This document shows, piece by piece, positions 43,621-51,888 of a stretch of 64,000 nt of DNA. Under the pieces are notes generated by a model. The model worked only from the letters and a program-made list of their open reading frames with translations, made no database searches and was not told the origin of the DNA. Position 1 is the stretch's first letter. Every line of letters begins with the position of its first letter. Source of the DNA: Nonomuraea polychroma (GTDB lineage Bacteria; Actinomycetota; Actinomycetes; Streptosporangiales; Streptosporangiaceae); contig NZ_SAUN01000001.1 of assembly GCF_004011505.1 (NCBI RefSeq), positions 10,753,501 to 10,817,500 on the forward strand. Direction: 5' to 3'. The translations under genes and the position numbers were made by a program.

Positions 43621-43894
43621 GGACCGCGGCGAGCGGGGCGAGCTCCGGCTGCTCCGCCGCCTCGGCCAGCACTTCCTTGAGCACGGCGTCGTGCGTCGGG
43701 CGGGCCTGCGCGAGCAGGTCCCGTCCGTCCTGCGTGACCTCGGAGCAGATGCCGCGCCTGTCGTCCTCGCACAGGTAGCGCCTGAGCAGCCCGCGGTTCT
43801 CCAGCCTGGTGACGAGGCGCGTGGTGGCGCTCTGGCTGAGCCCGACCGCGCGGGCCGGCTGCTGCATGCGCATGTGCCGGCCGTCCTGACGGCC
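43613..43894 (-). pseudogene. 5'-truncated MarR-family regulator
   Basis: Frame reads SGRQDGRHMRMQQPARAVGL, SQSATTRLVTRLENRGLLRR, then the wing and C-terminal helix to a stop at 43613. This is the DNA-binding and C-terminal part of a MarR protein. Full members have ~60 more N-terminal residues (the dimerisation helix and first DNA-binding helices). Homology starts only ~10 bases after the ogt stop, so the 5' end was lost, probably by the rearrangement that brought ogt/ada-alkA here. A short ORF from ATG 43873 (86 residues) could still be translated. Confidence 0.7.
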
Positions 43895-43904
43895 CGAGAC
43901 ATTG

Positions 43905-44414
43905 CTATGGGTAGGTGATTCCCCCGGATTCGTGGGCAAGCAGCCACTCTTTGACCGGTACGCCGTAGTAATAGCCGCCATACCCTCCACTGCTGGGCAG
44001 GACCCGGTGGCATGGGACGAACGGCGCGATCAGGTTCTGCGCGCACGCCGACCCGGCCGCCCGTGCCGCCGTCTTCGGCAGCCCGGCCCGTTCGGCCAGC
44101 TCCGCGTACGACACGGTCGTCCCCGCCTTGACCTCGCGCAACGCCTCGTGCAGGCGCTTGCGTGTCGGGCTGCCGGGCTGGGAGACCGGGATGGCGTCCA
44201 GGGCGTGCAGGTCGCCCGCCAGGTACGCGCGGACGGCCTCCGACGCCGCACCCAGGTCGTCCACCACCTCCAGGCCCTCCGCCTGGAGCGCGGGTGTGAG
44301 GCGGGCGTACATCTCCTTCGGGTCGGCGGTGAAGCCGGCCGCGACCAGCACTCCCTCGCGGGACAGCAGGGACAAAGGCCCGATGGGGGTCGGGATGAGC
44401 TGTGCAGCGATCAT
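43905..44414 (-). CDS. ogt: Methylated-DNA-[protein]-cysteine S-methyltransferase (Ogt-type)
   Basis: 169 residues, ATG 44414 overlapping the ada-alkA stop (ATGA). It removes O6-alkyl groups from guanine in a suicide reaction. The active-site motif FVPCHRVL contains Cys135. The helix-turn-helix TVSYAELAERAGLPKTAARAAGSACAQN is present, as is a C-terminal KEWLLAHES lid. Length and motif are normal. It is coupled to the Ada-AlkA gene upstream, giving a complete alkylation-repair pair. Confidence 0.92.
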   Translation of the reverse strand: MIAAQLIPTPIGPLSLLSREGVLVAAGFTADPKEMYARLTPALQAEGLEVVDDLGAASEAVRAYLAGDLHALDAIPVSQPGSPTRKRLHEALREVKAGTTVSYAELAERAGLPKTAARAAGSACAQNLIAPFVPCHRVLPSSGGYGGYYYGVPVKEWLLAHESGGITYP

Positions 44415-45796
44415 GATGAGCTCCAGAGGTGCAGCGCGGCGTAGGCCCGCCAGGGCCGCCACCGCTCGATGTGATCGTCGGTGATGCCCAGGGCGGCCAT
44501 GCGCTTCTTGAGCACGAGGTCGCCCGTGGGCCAGGCGTCGGGGTCGCGGAGCGCCCGCAACGCGATGTAGCTGGCCGTCCACGGGCCGATGCCGGGGACT
44601 TCGAGCAGCCCCGCCACCGCCTCCGCGGGGTCCTGGCCGCCGTCCAGGTCGATCTGGCCCTCGGCCAGGCGGGCGGCCAGGTCCTTGAGGGTCTCGATCC
44701 GGCGGTTGGTCAGGCCCAGGCCGGTGAGGTCGGTCTCCAGGAGGTGGGACGGCGCAGGGAAGAGGCCTCCGGGTGCGGCGGCCCTGGCGACGATGCGCCC
44801 CAGCAGGGTACGGGCGCCCGCCACGGAGATCTGCTGGCCCACGACCGCCCGTACGGCCAGCTCGAACCCGTCGAACGCCCCCGGCACCCGCAGCCCGGGC
44901 CGCGCCGCGACCAAAGGCCCGAGCGAGGTCTGGCCGAGGATCTCGGCGATGGCGTCAGGGTCGGCGTCCAGGTCGAGGAGGCGGCGGCAGCGGGCCACGA
45001 CGCGGGCGAGCTGCCGCGTGTCGTCCACCGCCACGTCGAGTGCGATGTGGTCCTGCCGTGGTGTGAGCGTGATCGTCCCACCCGGCACGGCCCGGGAGTA
45101 CGACGTCCGGTCCGCCACCTCCAGCCCGGGAATCGCCCGGGAGGCCAGAAATGCGAAGACCCCCTCCACGTCGTACGGCTCCCGCCGGTGCAGCCGCAGC
45201 CTGAGCGAGGCGTCGGACACCCGCGGCCCGGCCGTGGCCCGCAGCTCGCTTGGCGTGAAGCCGTACGTCTCCCGCATCGTCGCGTTGAACTGCCGCACGC
45301 TCCCGAACCCGGCTGCGAACGCCACGTCCGTCACCGGCAGCCCTGTCTCCGTCAGGAGCTGCTTGGCCAGCAGCAGCCGCTTCGTCCGCGCCACCGCCAG
45401 CGGCCCGACGCCCAGCTCGGCCACGAACAGCCGGTGCAGGTGCCGCTCGGTGATGTGCAGCCGCCTGGCCAGCCCCGCGACGCCCTGCTCGTCGGCCCCG
45501 CCGTCGTCGATCAGCCGCAGAGCCCGGCCGACGAGGTCGCCACGCACGTCCCAGCCGGGGTCGCCGGGGGACAGCTCGGGGCGGCAGCGCTTGCACGGGC
45601 GGAACCCGGCGGCCTCGGCCGACGCCGCGTGCCGGTAGAAGCGCACGTTGCGCGACGCCGGCGTACGAGCCGGGCAGATCGGGCGGCAGTAGATGCGCGT
45701 CGTCGTCACCGCCGTGTAGAAGCGCCCGTCGAACCGGGCGTCCCTGGCCGAGACGGCCCGGTAGCAGGAGTCGAAGTCGAGCTCAAGTGGTGACAT
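44411..45796 (-). CDS. Ada-AlkA fusion: methyl-sensing regulator and 3-methyladenine DNA glycosylase
   Basis: 461 residues, ATG 45796. An N-terminal Ada zinc domain has Cys37, 41, 68 and 71 (YCRPICPAR and PCKRC); Cys37 would accept methyl from DNA phosphates. An AraC helix-turn-helix (~85-185) contains VTDVAFAAGFGSVRQFNATM. An AlkA-type domain follows, with the HhH motif LEVPGIGPWTASYIALRALR and catalytic Asp in WPTGDLVLKK. The fusion joins sensing and base excision in one polypeptide, common in actinobacteria. Likely self-activating after methylation; see the repeated motif upstream (45828-45902). Confidence 0.92.
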   Translation of the reverse strand: MSPLELDFDSCYRAVSARDARFDGRFYTAVTTTRIYCRPICPARTPASRNVRFYRHAASAEAAGFRPCKRCRPELSPGDPGWDVRGDLVGRALRLIDDGGADEQGVAGLARRLHITERHLHRLFVAELGVGPLAVARTKRLLLAKQLLTETGLPVTDVAFAAGFGSVRQFNATMRETYGFTPSELRATAGPRVSDASLRLRLHRREPYDVEGVFAFLASRAIPGLEVADRTSYSRAVPGGTITLTPRQDHIALDVAVDDTRQLARVVARCRRLLDLDADPDAIAEILGQTSLGPLVAARPGLRVPGAFDGFELAVRAVVGQQISVAGARTLLGRIVARAAAPGGLFPAPSHLLETDLTGLGLTNRRIETLKDLAARLAEGQIDLDGGQDPAEAVAGLLEVPGIGPWTASYIALRALRDPDAWPTGDLVLKKRMAALGITDDHIERWRPWRAYAALHLWSSS

Positions 45797-45827
45797 GTCT
45801 TCGACGGTATGCGCTTCGCCGAGTGTT

Positions 45828-45902
45828 GACCGGCGGAAATCGGACACGACCGTGAAACACCAGGTCAGCAGGTCACAGCAGATGACCGGCAGGAATCGGA
45901 CA
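45828..45902 (-). promoter_or_regulatory. Repeated 19-bp motif in the ada-alkA promoter region
   Basis: GACCGGCGGAAATCGGACA (45828-45846) and GACCGGCAGGAATCGGACA (45884-45902) match at 17 of 19 bases and are 56 bp apart, in the 113-bp gap upstream of ada-alkA. Repeated sites suit binding of a two-site AraC-type activator, perhaps the Ada protein itself. The match to an Ada box is not shown; this is inference from position and repetition. Confidence 0.45.
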
Positions 45903-45909
45903 TGGATTC

Positions 45910-47130
45910 TCAGGGGTGGCGGCGGAGCGGGGAGAAGAGGATCGGGATCCAGCTCGCGGCCATGATCAGGGCGCCCAGCCACAACGCGGAGCGCACGCCC
46001 CAGATCTCGCCGAGCGCGCCCGCCAGCAAGCCGCCCAGGCCGACCGCGCCCATGAGGAGCAGCCGCATCGTGGCCGTCATCCGGCCCAGCATGGCGTCGG
46101 GGGTGACGCGTTGCCGCAGGCTGACGAGCAGCACGTTGTTGACCCCGGTACGGAACGCCACCACGAACCAGGCCGCCGCGGCCGCCCACAACCACGGCCC
46201 CCGGTCCAGGAACGGGATCGCCAGCGAGGCGGGTGCGGTGGCCAGGCTGACGAGCCAGGTGGCCCGGCCGGTGCCGAGGCGGCGGCCGATCAAGTGGGCG
46301 AAGGACGAGCCCGCCAGCGCCCCGAGCCCGCCGACCGCGAGGTACGCGCCGAGCACCCACTCCGGGTAACCGAGCTCGCCGACGAGGAGGACCGGCAACA
46401 GGACCGAGCAGAGCGGGAACGCCAGGTTCGCCATGGTCCCTTGGACCAGGGCCGCCACGAGCACCCGGTCGTGGAAGAGGAAACGCACGCCGGCCGAGAT
46501 CTGCCGCCCGATCGGCTCCCGGCGTTCCAGGGTCGTCGGCGGTTCGGGCACACGACGCAGCCAGGCGGCCGACCACAGGTAGCTCAGCGCGTCCGCCAGC
46601 ACCGCGACCGGCGCCCCCGCGACCTGCACCAGCACCCCGGCCATGCTCCGCCCCGCGATGTCCATGCCCGCGCCCATCCCGACCAGCAGCGAGTTCGCCG
46701 ACGTCAGCCGCTCGCGCCCCACCAGCCCGGGCACGAGAGCCATCGAGGCCACGTCGAACACCAGCGTGCCCGCCCCCACCAGCACCGCCACCGCATAGAG
46801 CTGCCCCATGGACAACCACCCGCCCCACCAGGCGACCGGCACCGACAGCAGCGCCCCCGCACGCAGCAGATCGGTGGCGATCATCACCGGCCGCCGCCGT
46901 ACCCGGTCCACCCAGGCCCCGGCGGGCAGCCCCAGCACGAGCACCGTGAGCGTGCCGAGCGCCGCCAGCAGCCCCACCTCACCGGCGCCCGCGCCCAGTA
47001 CGGTCACGGCCAGCAGGGGCAGCGCGACGTAGCTGATCTGGCTGCCGAGCTGGCTGACCGCCCCGGCGACGAAGAGGTTACGAAATCCGCGGAACCGCAG
47101 CAGCGGCTCTTCCATCACAGTTGCCGACAT
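45910..47130 (-). CDS. MFS efflux transporter
   Basis: 406 residues, ATG 47130. Twelve predicted transmembrane helices in two six-helix halves. The MFS loop 2-3 signature reads GLPAGAWVDRVRRRPVM, with a related block after helix eight. Sequence style matches the MFS_3 / EntS-like and macrolide-type exporters. It is divergent across 61 bp from an ArsR-type regulator, which probably controls it. The substrate is unknown. Confidence 0.88.
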   Translation of the reverse strand: MSATVMEEPLLRFRGFRNLFVAGAVSQLGSQISYVALPLLAVTVLGAGAGEVGLLAALGTLTVLVLGLPAGAWVDRVRRRPVMIATDLLRAGALLSVPVAWWGGWLSMGQLYAVAVLVGAGTLVFDVASMALVPGLVGRERLTSANSLLVGMGAGMDIAGRSMAGVLVQVAGAPVAVLADALSYLWSAAWLRRVPEPPTTLERREPIGRQISAGVRFLFHDRVLVAALVQGTMANLAFPLCSVLLPVLLVGELGYPEWVLGAYLAVGGLGALAGSSFAHLIGRRLGTGRATWLVSLATAPASLAIPFLDRGPWLWAAAAAWFVVAFRTGVNNVLLVSLRQRVTPDAMLGRMTATMRLLLMGAVGLGGLLAGALGEIWGVRSALWLGALIMAASWIPILFSPLRRHP

Positions 47131-47191
47131 GCCAGCCAGAGTGCTGAGATATCAACAAAAGTGGCCATCGATTAAGTGACACGCGAATCCA

Positions 47192-48154
47192 ATGACCCTG
47201 GACCTGACGTTCACGGCTCGCGACATCGCCGACACCCGCTTCGCGATCTCACCGCTCGGCGAGGTCGTGGCCAGCGTCCGCGTGGTGAAGGACCCGAACG
47301 CCCACCCCCTCCTGCGCCCCTGGGCAAAGCAGGTACACCGGCGCCTCCAGGACGTCGACTGGCGCCTGCTGTCCGACCTGGTGCCGGTGCCGACGATCGC
47401 CATCGCCGGCTTCACCTGCACACCCCCGTCCACGTCCCTGCCGGACCTGGAGCTGGAACTCGCCACGATGCGAGGCGCGGCCGACCGGGTCCGCTCAGAC
47501 CTGGACGAGATCCCAGGCCCGCGGACGAAACGGGTCCAAGCCCTCTACGACGACCCCGAGCGGGGCCTGGACCGACTGGCCCAGGAGGTCGAGACCTACT
47601 GGGCGGCCGCGATGGCGCCCTACTGGCCGCGGATCAGGTCGCTGCTGGAAGGCGAGATCCTCTACCGGGCCAAGCTGCTCGCCGAGGGCGGCGCCCAGCG
47701 CATGCTGGCGGACCTCGACCAGGCCGTCACCTGGGAGGACGGGACGCTGCGCATCAAGCACCGGTACGCGTCGGGAGTGCGCTCGCTGCGCGGGCTCGGG
47801 CTGCTGCTGGTGCCGTGCGTGTTCGTCGCGCCACGGGTCTTCTCGGTCACCACGCCGCCGTACCAGCCCACCGTGCGCTACGCGCCGCGCGGCATCGCCA
47901 CGTTGTGGGAGCGCCGCGAGCTGGAACCGCCGGAGGCGCTGGCCGCCGTGCTCGGCAGGACCCGTGCCCGGCTGCTGGCCGAGCTCGACCAGCCCGCCTC
48001 CACGCGCGACCTGGCCCAGCGTGCCGGGCTTTCCGAGCCCGGCGTCAACCAGCACCTCACCGCGCTCCGCAAGGCGGGACTGTGCTCGGCGCACCGTACG
48101 GGCCGATACGTTCTGTACGCCCGCACGGAGATCGCCGAGGCGCTACTTCGATGA
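47192..48154 (+). CDS. ArsR/SmtB-type regulator with N-terminal DUF5937-like domain
   Basis: 320 residues, ATG 47192, no strong ribosome site. An N-terminal ~230-residue domain (LTFTARDIADTRFAISPLGE start, as in DUF5937 regulators) is followed by a C-terminal winged helix (~240-318: STRDLAQRAGLSEPGVNQHL, TALRKAGLCS). No metal-binding CxC is apparent, so it senses something other than heavy metals. It likely represses the divergent MFS gene. It overlaps the convergent NYN gene by 12 nt. Confidence 0.85.
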   Translation: MTLDLTFTARDIADTRFAISPLGEVVASVRVVKDPNAHPLLRPWAKQVHRRLQDVDWRLLSDLVPVPTIAIAGFTCTPPSTSLPDLELELATMRGAADRVRSDLDEIPGPRTKRVQALYDDPERGLDRLAQEVETYWAAAMAPYWPRIRSLLEGEILYRAKLLAEGGAQRMLADLDQAVTWEDGTLRIKHRYASGVRSLRGLGLLLVPCVFVAPRVFSVTTPPYQPTVRYAPRGIATLWERRELEPPEALAAVLGRTRARLLAELDQPASTRDLAQRAGLSEPGVNQHLTALRKAGLCSAHRTGRYVLYARTEIAEALLR

Positions 48155-49081
48155 GACCCCCACACCCAGGTCGAACTCGCGGTAGACGCGCGCCCAGAAC
48201 CCGTCACGCAGCCACACCCGGGCCTCCGGGAACGGCCGCAGCGAGTGGCCGAGCTCCTTCTCCGCCTCGATCAGCAGCTCGGTGTCGATCACGGTCGGCA
48301 GGATCGGCCCCGGCAGCAGGTCGCGAATGTTGTCGCGGCCACGGGTGAGAATCCACTTCTGCGCCACGTGCTCGCCCACGTCCTCCACCCGCGGCCGGCT
48401 CGGCCCGAGCTTGGCCACCTGCCCCGGCTTGGCGTGCGGCTTGACCGGCGCGCGGCCGGCGAAGACCTGGGCGGGCGAGGGAGCGGCAGGCGGGGTGACG
48501 GGGACAGGCTGGGGAGCACGGCTGAAAAAGGGCCTCAGGAAATCAGCAGAGATCACTTCCACGGTGTCGGACTCCCAAACCAGGCGCTCGGCCTGGTTGG
48601 TGCCGTACGGCGGCTCGACGCCCCACAGGTGGATGCGCACGCCGTACGCCTGCGCGGCCTCCACCGCCGGGACCATGTCCTCGTCACCGGCCAGCAGGAT
48701 CGTGTCGGTGACCGCATGATGTCTCGCCAGGGCCTCCAGATCGCTCCTGATCTGCGCGTCCACACCTTTTTGCTGGCCACGGGCGTTCAGGTTGCCAAGG
48801 CGCACCTTGACCCAGGGGAGCTGGGCGATGACCCGCTGGTCGACGGTGGGCACGCGGTCACGGGCGGCGTCATACCAATAGATCCGCAGAAGTTCGCCAG
48901 AAATACGTTCCTCTGCATGTTTCTGTAGACTCTGGATGAGCTCATCTGCGGCCACCCGATATTCCTTGCGCTCCTTGGCGCCGAGCAGCACTTCGCCTGC
49001 CGCCGCATAGAGATAACCGACATCCACTAGGACGGCGTACTTGGCTGCCACAGGATGCGGCATGAGGTCTGGGATGGCCAT
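48143..49081 (-). CDS. NYN-domain (PIN-like) putative ribonuclease
   Basis: 312 residues, ATG 49081 behind GGAGGACGAC. The NYN domain (~14-190) shows the acidic metal-binding residues: Asp20 in VLVDVGYLY, Asp108 in GVDAQIRSDL and Asp133/135 in LLAGDEDMVPAVEAA. A Pro-rich linker (~205-235) leads to a C-terminal domain (~240-310) typical of actinobacterial NYN proteins. NYN proteins cleave structured or tRNA-like RNA; the target here is unknown. The 107-bp region upstream is AT-rich with TATATAG and probably carries its promoter. Confidence 0.85.
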   Translation of the reverse strand: MAIPDLMPHPVAAKYAVLVDVGYLYAAAGEVLLGAKERKEYRVAADELIQSLQKHAEERISGELLRIYWYDAARDRVPTVDQRVIAQLPWVKVRLGNLNARGQQKGVDAQIRSDLEALARHHAVTDTILLAGDEDMVPAVEAAQAYGVRIHLWGVEPPYGTNQAERLVWESDTVEVISADFLRPFFSRAPQPVPVTPPAAPSPAQVFAGRAPVKPHAKPGQVAKLGPSRPRVEDVGEHVAQKWILTRGRDNIRDLLPGPILPTVIDTELLIEAEKELGHSLRPFPEARVWLRDGFWARVYREFDLGVGVSSK

Positions 49082-49188
49082 GTCGTCCTCCAGGCCGCGG
49101 TGTTAGTTGATCGGCCGACTATATACGCCTACTTTCTCTAGATAGTCCCAACTCCCGGCGAGCTTGACACCCGTTTCCCAGGATCTAT

Positions 49189-49398
49189 CTAAGGTAGAGC
49201 GCTCATCCGCCATGCCGACTTCCCGGGAAGGGCAGGCTTACGCATGCCTCTGGCGGGGTTTCGCCATGTTTGCCGACGTGGTTGGGGTGGCGTTGGCGGT
49301 TGGGCGTGCGAGCTCTGTCGTGTGGCGAGCGCGGTCACCAACGCGGCGATCTCCTCGGGCGTGGCGTCGCCCCGGACAATACGCAGATGTGCCGTCAT
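49189..49398 (-). CDS. accE: Acyl-CoA carboxylase epsilon subunit
   Basis: 69 residues, ATG 49398, overlapping the beta-subunit stop as ATGA. The start MTAHLRIVRGDATPEEIAAL matches the AccE/PccE family (IVRGxPTxEELAAL), and the C-terminal half is basic (RRQTWRNPARGMRKP). Epsilon subunits bind and stimulate the carboxyltransferase in actinobacterial acyl-CoA carboxylases. The short length and position after the beta gene agree with this role. Confidence 0.88.
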   Translation of the reverse strand: MTAHLRIVRGDATPEEIAALVTALATRQSSHAQPPTPPQPRRQTWRNPARGMRKPALPGKSAWRMSALP

Positions 49399-50987
49399 AG
49401 CGGGATGTTCCCATGCTTCTTCGGCGGGAGCGTCGCCCGTTTGTTCCGCAGCGCGCGCAGCGCTCTGACGACCTGTGGCCGGGTGTCGGACGGCCGGATC
49501 ACCGCGTCCACGTATCCGCGCTCGGCCGCGATGTACGGGTTGGCCAGCGTGTCCTCGTACTCGGTGACGAGCCTGGCGCGCTCGGCGTCCGGGTCCTCGG
49601 CGGCGGCCAGCTCGCGGCGGTAAAGAATGTTGACCGCGCCCTGCGCGCCCATGACCGCGATCTGGGCGGTGGGCCAGGCCAGGTTCACGTCCGCGCCCAG
49701 GTGCTTGGAACCCATGACGTCGTACGCGCCGCCGTACGCCTTCCTCGTGATCACCGTGATCAGCGGCACCGTGGCCTCGGCGTAGGCGTAGAGGAGCTTG
49801 GCGCCGCGCCGGATGATTCCGTTCCATTCCTGATCGGTGCCGGGCAGGAATCCCGGTACATCAACGAAAGTCAGGATAGGAATATTAAAAGCATCACATG
49901 TTCGAATAAATCTTGCGGCCTTCTCGGATGCGTTGATATCCAGACATCCGGCGAAATGCATGGGCTGGTTCGCGACCACCCCGACCGGCTGGCCGTCCAC
50001 CCGGCCGTACCCGACCACGACGTTCGGCGCGAACAACGCGTGCACTTCCAGGAACTCTCCGTCGTCGACCACGTGCTCGATCACCCGGTGCATGTCGTAC
50101 GGCTGGTTCGCCGAGTCCGGGATCAGCTCGTCGAGCTCGGGATCCGGGTCCAGGTCCGCGGCGGGCTCGAAGACCGGCGCCTCGTCGAGGTTGTTCGACG
50201 GCAGGTACGACAGCAGCGCCTTGACGTAGTCGAGGGCGTCCTCCTCGTCGGCGGCCTGGTAGTGGGCCACGCCCGACTTCGTGTTGTGCGTGTGGGCCCC
50301 GCCGAGCTCCTCGAACGTGACCTCCTCGCCCGTCACCGTCTTGATCACGTCCGGGCCCGTGATGAACATCTGCGACGTCTGGTCCACCATCACCACGAAG
50401 TCGGTCAGTGCGGGGGAGTAGACGTGCCCGCCGGCCGCGGCGCCCATGATGAGTGAGATCTGCGGGATAACGCCGGAGGCGTGCACGTTGCGCTTGAAGA
50501 TCTCGGCGTAGAGACCGAGCGCGACCACGCCCTCCTGGATCCGCGCGCCGCCGCCCTCGTTGATCCCGATGATCGGGCAGCCGGTCTTGAGCGCCATGTC
50601 CAGCACCTTGACGATCTTCTCGCCGTACACCTCGCCGAGCGAGCCGCCGAACACGGTCACGTCCTGCGAGAACACGCAGACCTGCCGCCCGTCGACGGTG
50701 CCGTGCCCGGTGATCACGCCGTCGCCGTACGGCCGCCGCTTCTCCAGCCCGAACATCGTGGACCGGTGCCTGGCGAACTCGTCGAACTCCACGAACGAGC
50801 CCTCGTCCAGCAGCGCCAGCACCCGCTCCCTGGCCGTCATCTTGCCCTTGGCGTGCTGCTTCTCCACCGCCGCCGCGGATCCGGCGTGCGCGGCCTCATC
50901 GAGGCGGCGCTCGAGGTCAGCGATCTTTCCTGCAGTCGTATGAATGTCCGGCTTGTCCGGCATAGGCTCCGCAGCTGCTGTGCTCAT
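49395..50987 (-). CDS. pccB: Acyl-CoA (propionyl-CoA) carboxylase beta subunit
   Basis: 530 residues. ATG 50987 (MSTAAAEPMPDKPDIHTTAG) is preferred to 51083, which would add 32 residues unlike the family. Carboxyltransferase with crotonase-fold halves: GGSLGEVYGEKIVKVLDMAL, GGARIQEGVVALGLYAEIF, and C-terminal FVDVPGFLPGTDQEWNGIIR and RKAYGGAYDVMGSK. It transfers CO2 from carboxybiotin to acetyl- or propionyl-CoA. It is coupled to the epsilon subunit. The biotin subunit is encoded elsewhere, with accA at 1899-3647 as one candidate. Confidence 0.93.
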   Translation of the reverse strand: MSTAAAEPMPDKPDIHTTAGKIADLERRLDEAAHAGSAAAVEKQHAKGKMTARERVLALLDEGSFVEFDEFARHRSTMFGLEKRRPYGDGVITGHGTVDGRQVCVFSQDVTVFGGSLGEVYGEKIVKVLDMALKTGCPIIGINEGGGARIQEGVVALGLYAEIFKRNVHASGVIPQISLIMGAAAGGHVYSPALTDFVVMVDQTSQMFITGPDVIKTVTGEEVTFEELGGAHTHNTKSGVAHYQAADEEDALDYVKALLSYLPSNNLDEAPVFEPAADLDPDPELDELIPDSANQPYDMHRVIEHVVDDGEFLEVHALFAPNVVVGYGRVDGQPVGVVANQPMHFAGCLDINASEKAARFIRTCDAFNIPILTFVDVPGFLPGTDQEWNGIIRRGAKLLYAYAEATVPLITVITRKAYGGAYDVMGSKHLGADVNLAWPTAQIAVMGAQGAVNILYRRELAAAEDPDAERARLVTEYEDTLANPYIAAERGYVDAVIRPSDTRPQVVRALRALRNKRATLPPKKHGNIPL

Positions 50988-51099
50988 CGGTCGCTCACCA
51001 CTCCTCATTCGCTCCGCGGAGTCCCTCCTGCGCCGGGCCTCCACTCCGCTCACTACGTCGGGTTCGCTGCGCCATGCGCGCAAGGCTAGTCGCTCCCCC

Positions 51100-51105
51100 T
51101 AGATT
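51100..51105 (+). promoter_or_regulatory. Candidate -10 box for a leaderless ABC transporter mRNA
   Basis: TAGATT fits the actinobacterial -10 (TANNNT) and lies seven bases before ATG 51112. The gene has no Shine-Dalgarno sequence, so the transcript may start at the initiation codon. No good -35 is visible. Confidence 0.4.
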
Positions 51106-51111
51106 GGTTCC

Positions 51112-51888
51112 ATGACGGATGCCGTTCGCACCCATGGCCTGTTCAAGCGGTACGGACAGCAGGTCGCGGTGGCTGGAGTCGATCTCGTCGTCCCCGCCGG
51201 CAGCTTCGCGGGCCTGGTCGGGCCCAACGGCGCGGGCAAGACCACCACCCTCAGCATGATCACCGGCTTGCTCAGGCCGGACGGCGGGTCGGCCGAGGTG
51301 GACGGGTTCCACGTGTGGCGAGATCCCGTCGAGGTCAAGGCCCGCATCGGGGTGCTGCCGGAAGGGCTGCGGCTGTTCGAGCGGTTGTCGGGGCGCGAGC
51401 TGCTTCTTTACTCCGGGCGGTTGCGCGGCATCCCCAAAGGCGAGGTGGAGCAGCGGGCGAGCGAGCTGCTGAACGTGATGGACCTGGCCGGCGCCGCCGA
51501 CAAACTGGTCGTCGACTACTCCACCGGCATGCGCAAGAAGATCGGCCTGGCGGCCGCCTTATTGCACAATCCGTCGGTGTTGTTCCTGGACGAGCCGTTC
51601 GAGGGCGTCGATCCGGTCAGCGCCAACACCCTCACCGAGGTGCTCCAGCGCTTCACCGCCTCCGGCTCGACCGTCATCTTCTCCAGCCACGTCATGGATC
51701 TGGTCGAGCGGTTGTGCGACTGGGTGTCGGTGATGAGCGCCGGCCACATCGTGGCGCAGGGGCCGCTGGAGCACGTACGCGGTGGCCGCAGCCTCAACCA
51801 GGCGTTCCTCGATCTGGTCGGCGGCCCGGCCCAGGACCGCGAGGCGGGGCTGACCTGGCTGGGCGCCAAGGCCAAGGACACCCCTTGA
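51112..51888 (+). CDS. ABC transporter ATP-binding protein
   Basis: 258 residues, ATG 51112. Walker A GPNGAGKTT (~41-49), Q-loop region, signature-like STGMRKKIGLAAAL, Walker B VLFLDEPFEGVD and H-loop FSSHVMD. This is the CcmA/DrrA-type exporter ATPase. The next gene, with a TTG start overlapping its stop, encodes the membrane partner. The substrate is unknown. It is divergent from the carboxylase operon. Confidence 0.9.
   Translation: MTDAVRTHGLFKRYGQQVAVAGVDLVVPAGSFAGLVGPNGAGKTTTLSMITGLLRPDGGSAEVDGFHVWRDPVEVKARIGVLPEGLRLFERLSGRELLLYSGRLRGIPKGEVEQRASELLNVMDLAGAADKLVVDYSTGMRKKIGLAAALLHNPSVLFLDEPFEGVDPVSANTLTEVLQRFTASGSTVIFSSHVMDLVERLCDWVSVMSAGHIVAQGPLEHVRGGRSLNQAFLDLVGGPAQDREAGLTWLGAKAKDTP

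Noticed and set aside
45797..46828. N-terminal extension of Ada-AlkA into the MFS region
   Set aside because: The frame stays open but the sequence is Gly/Arg-rich shadow of the transporter gene; Ada homology starts at ATG 45796.
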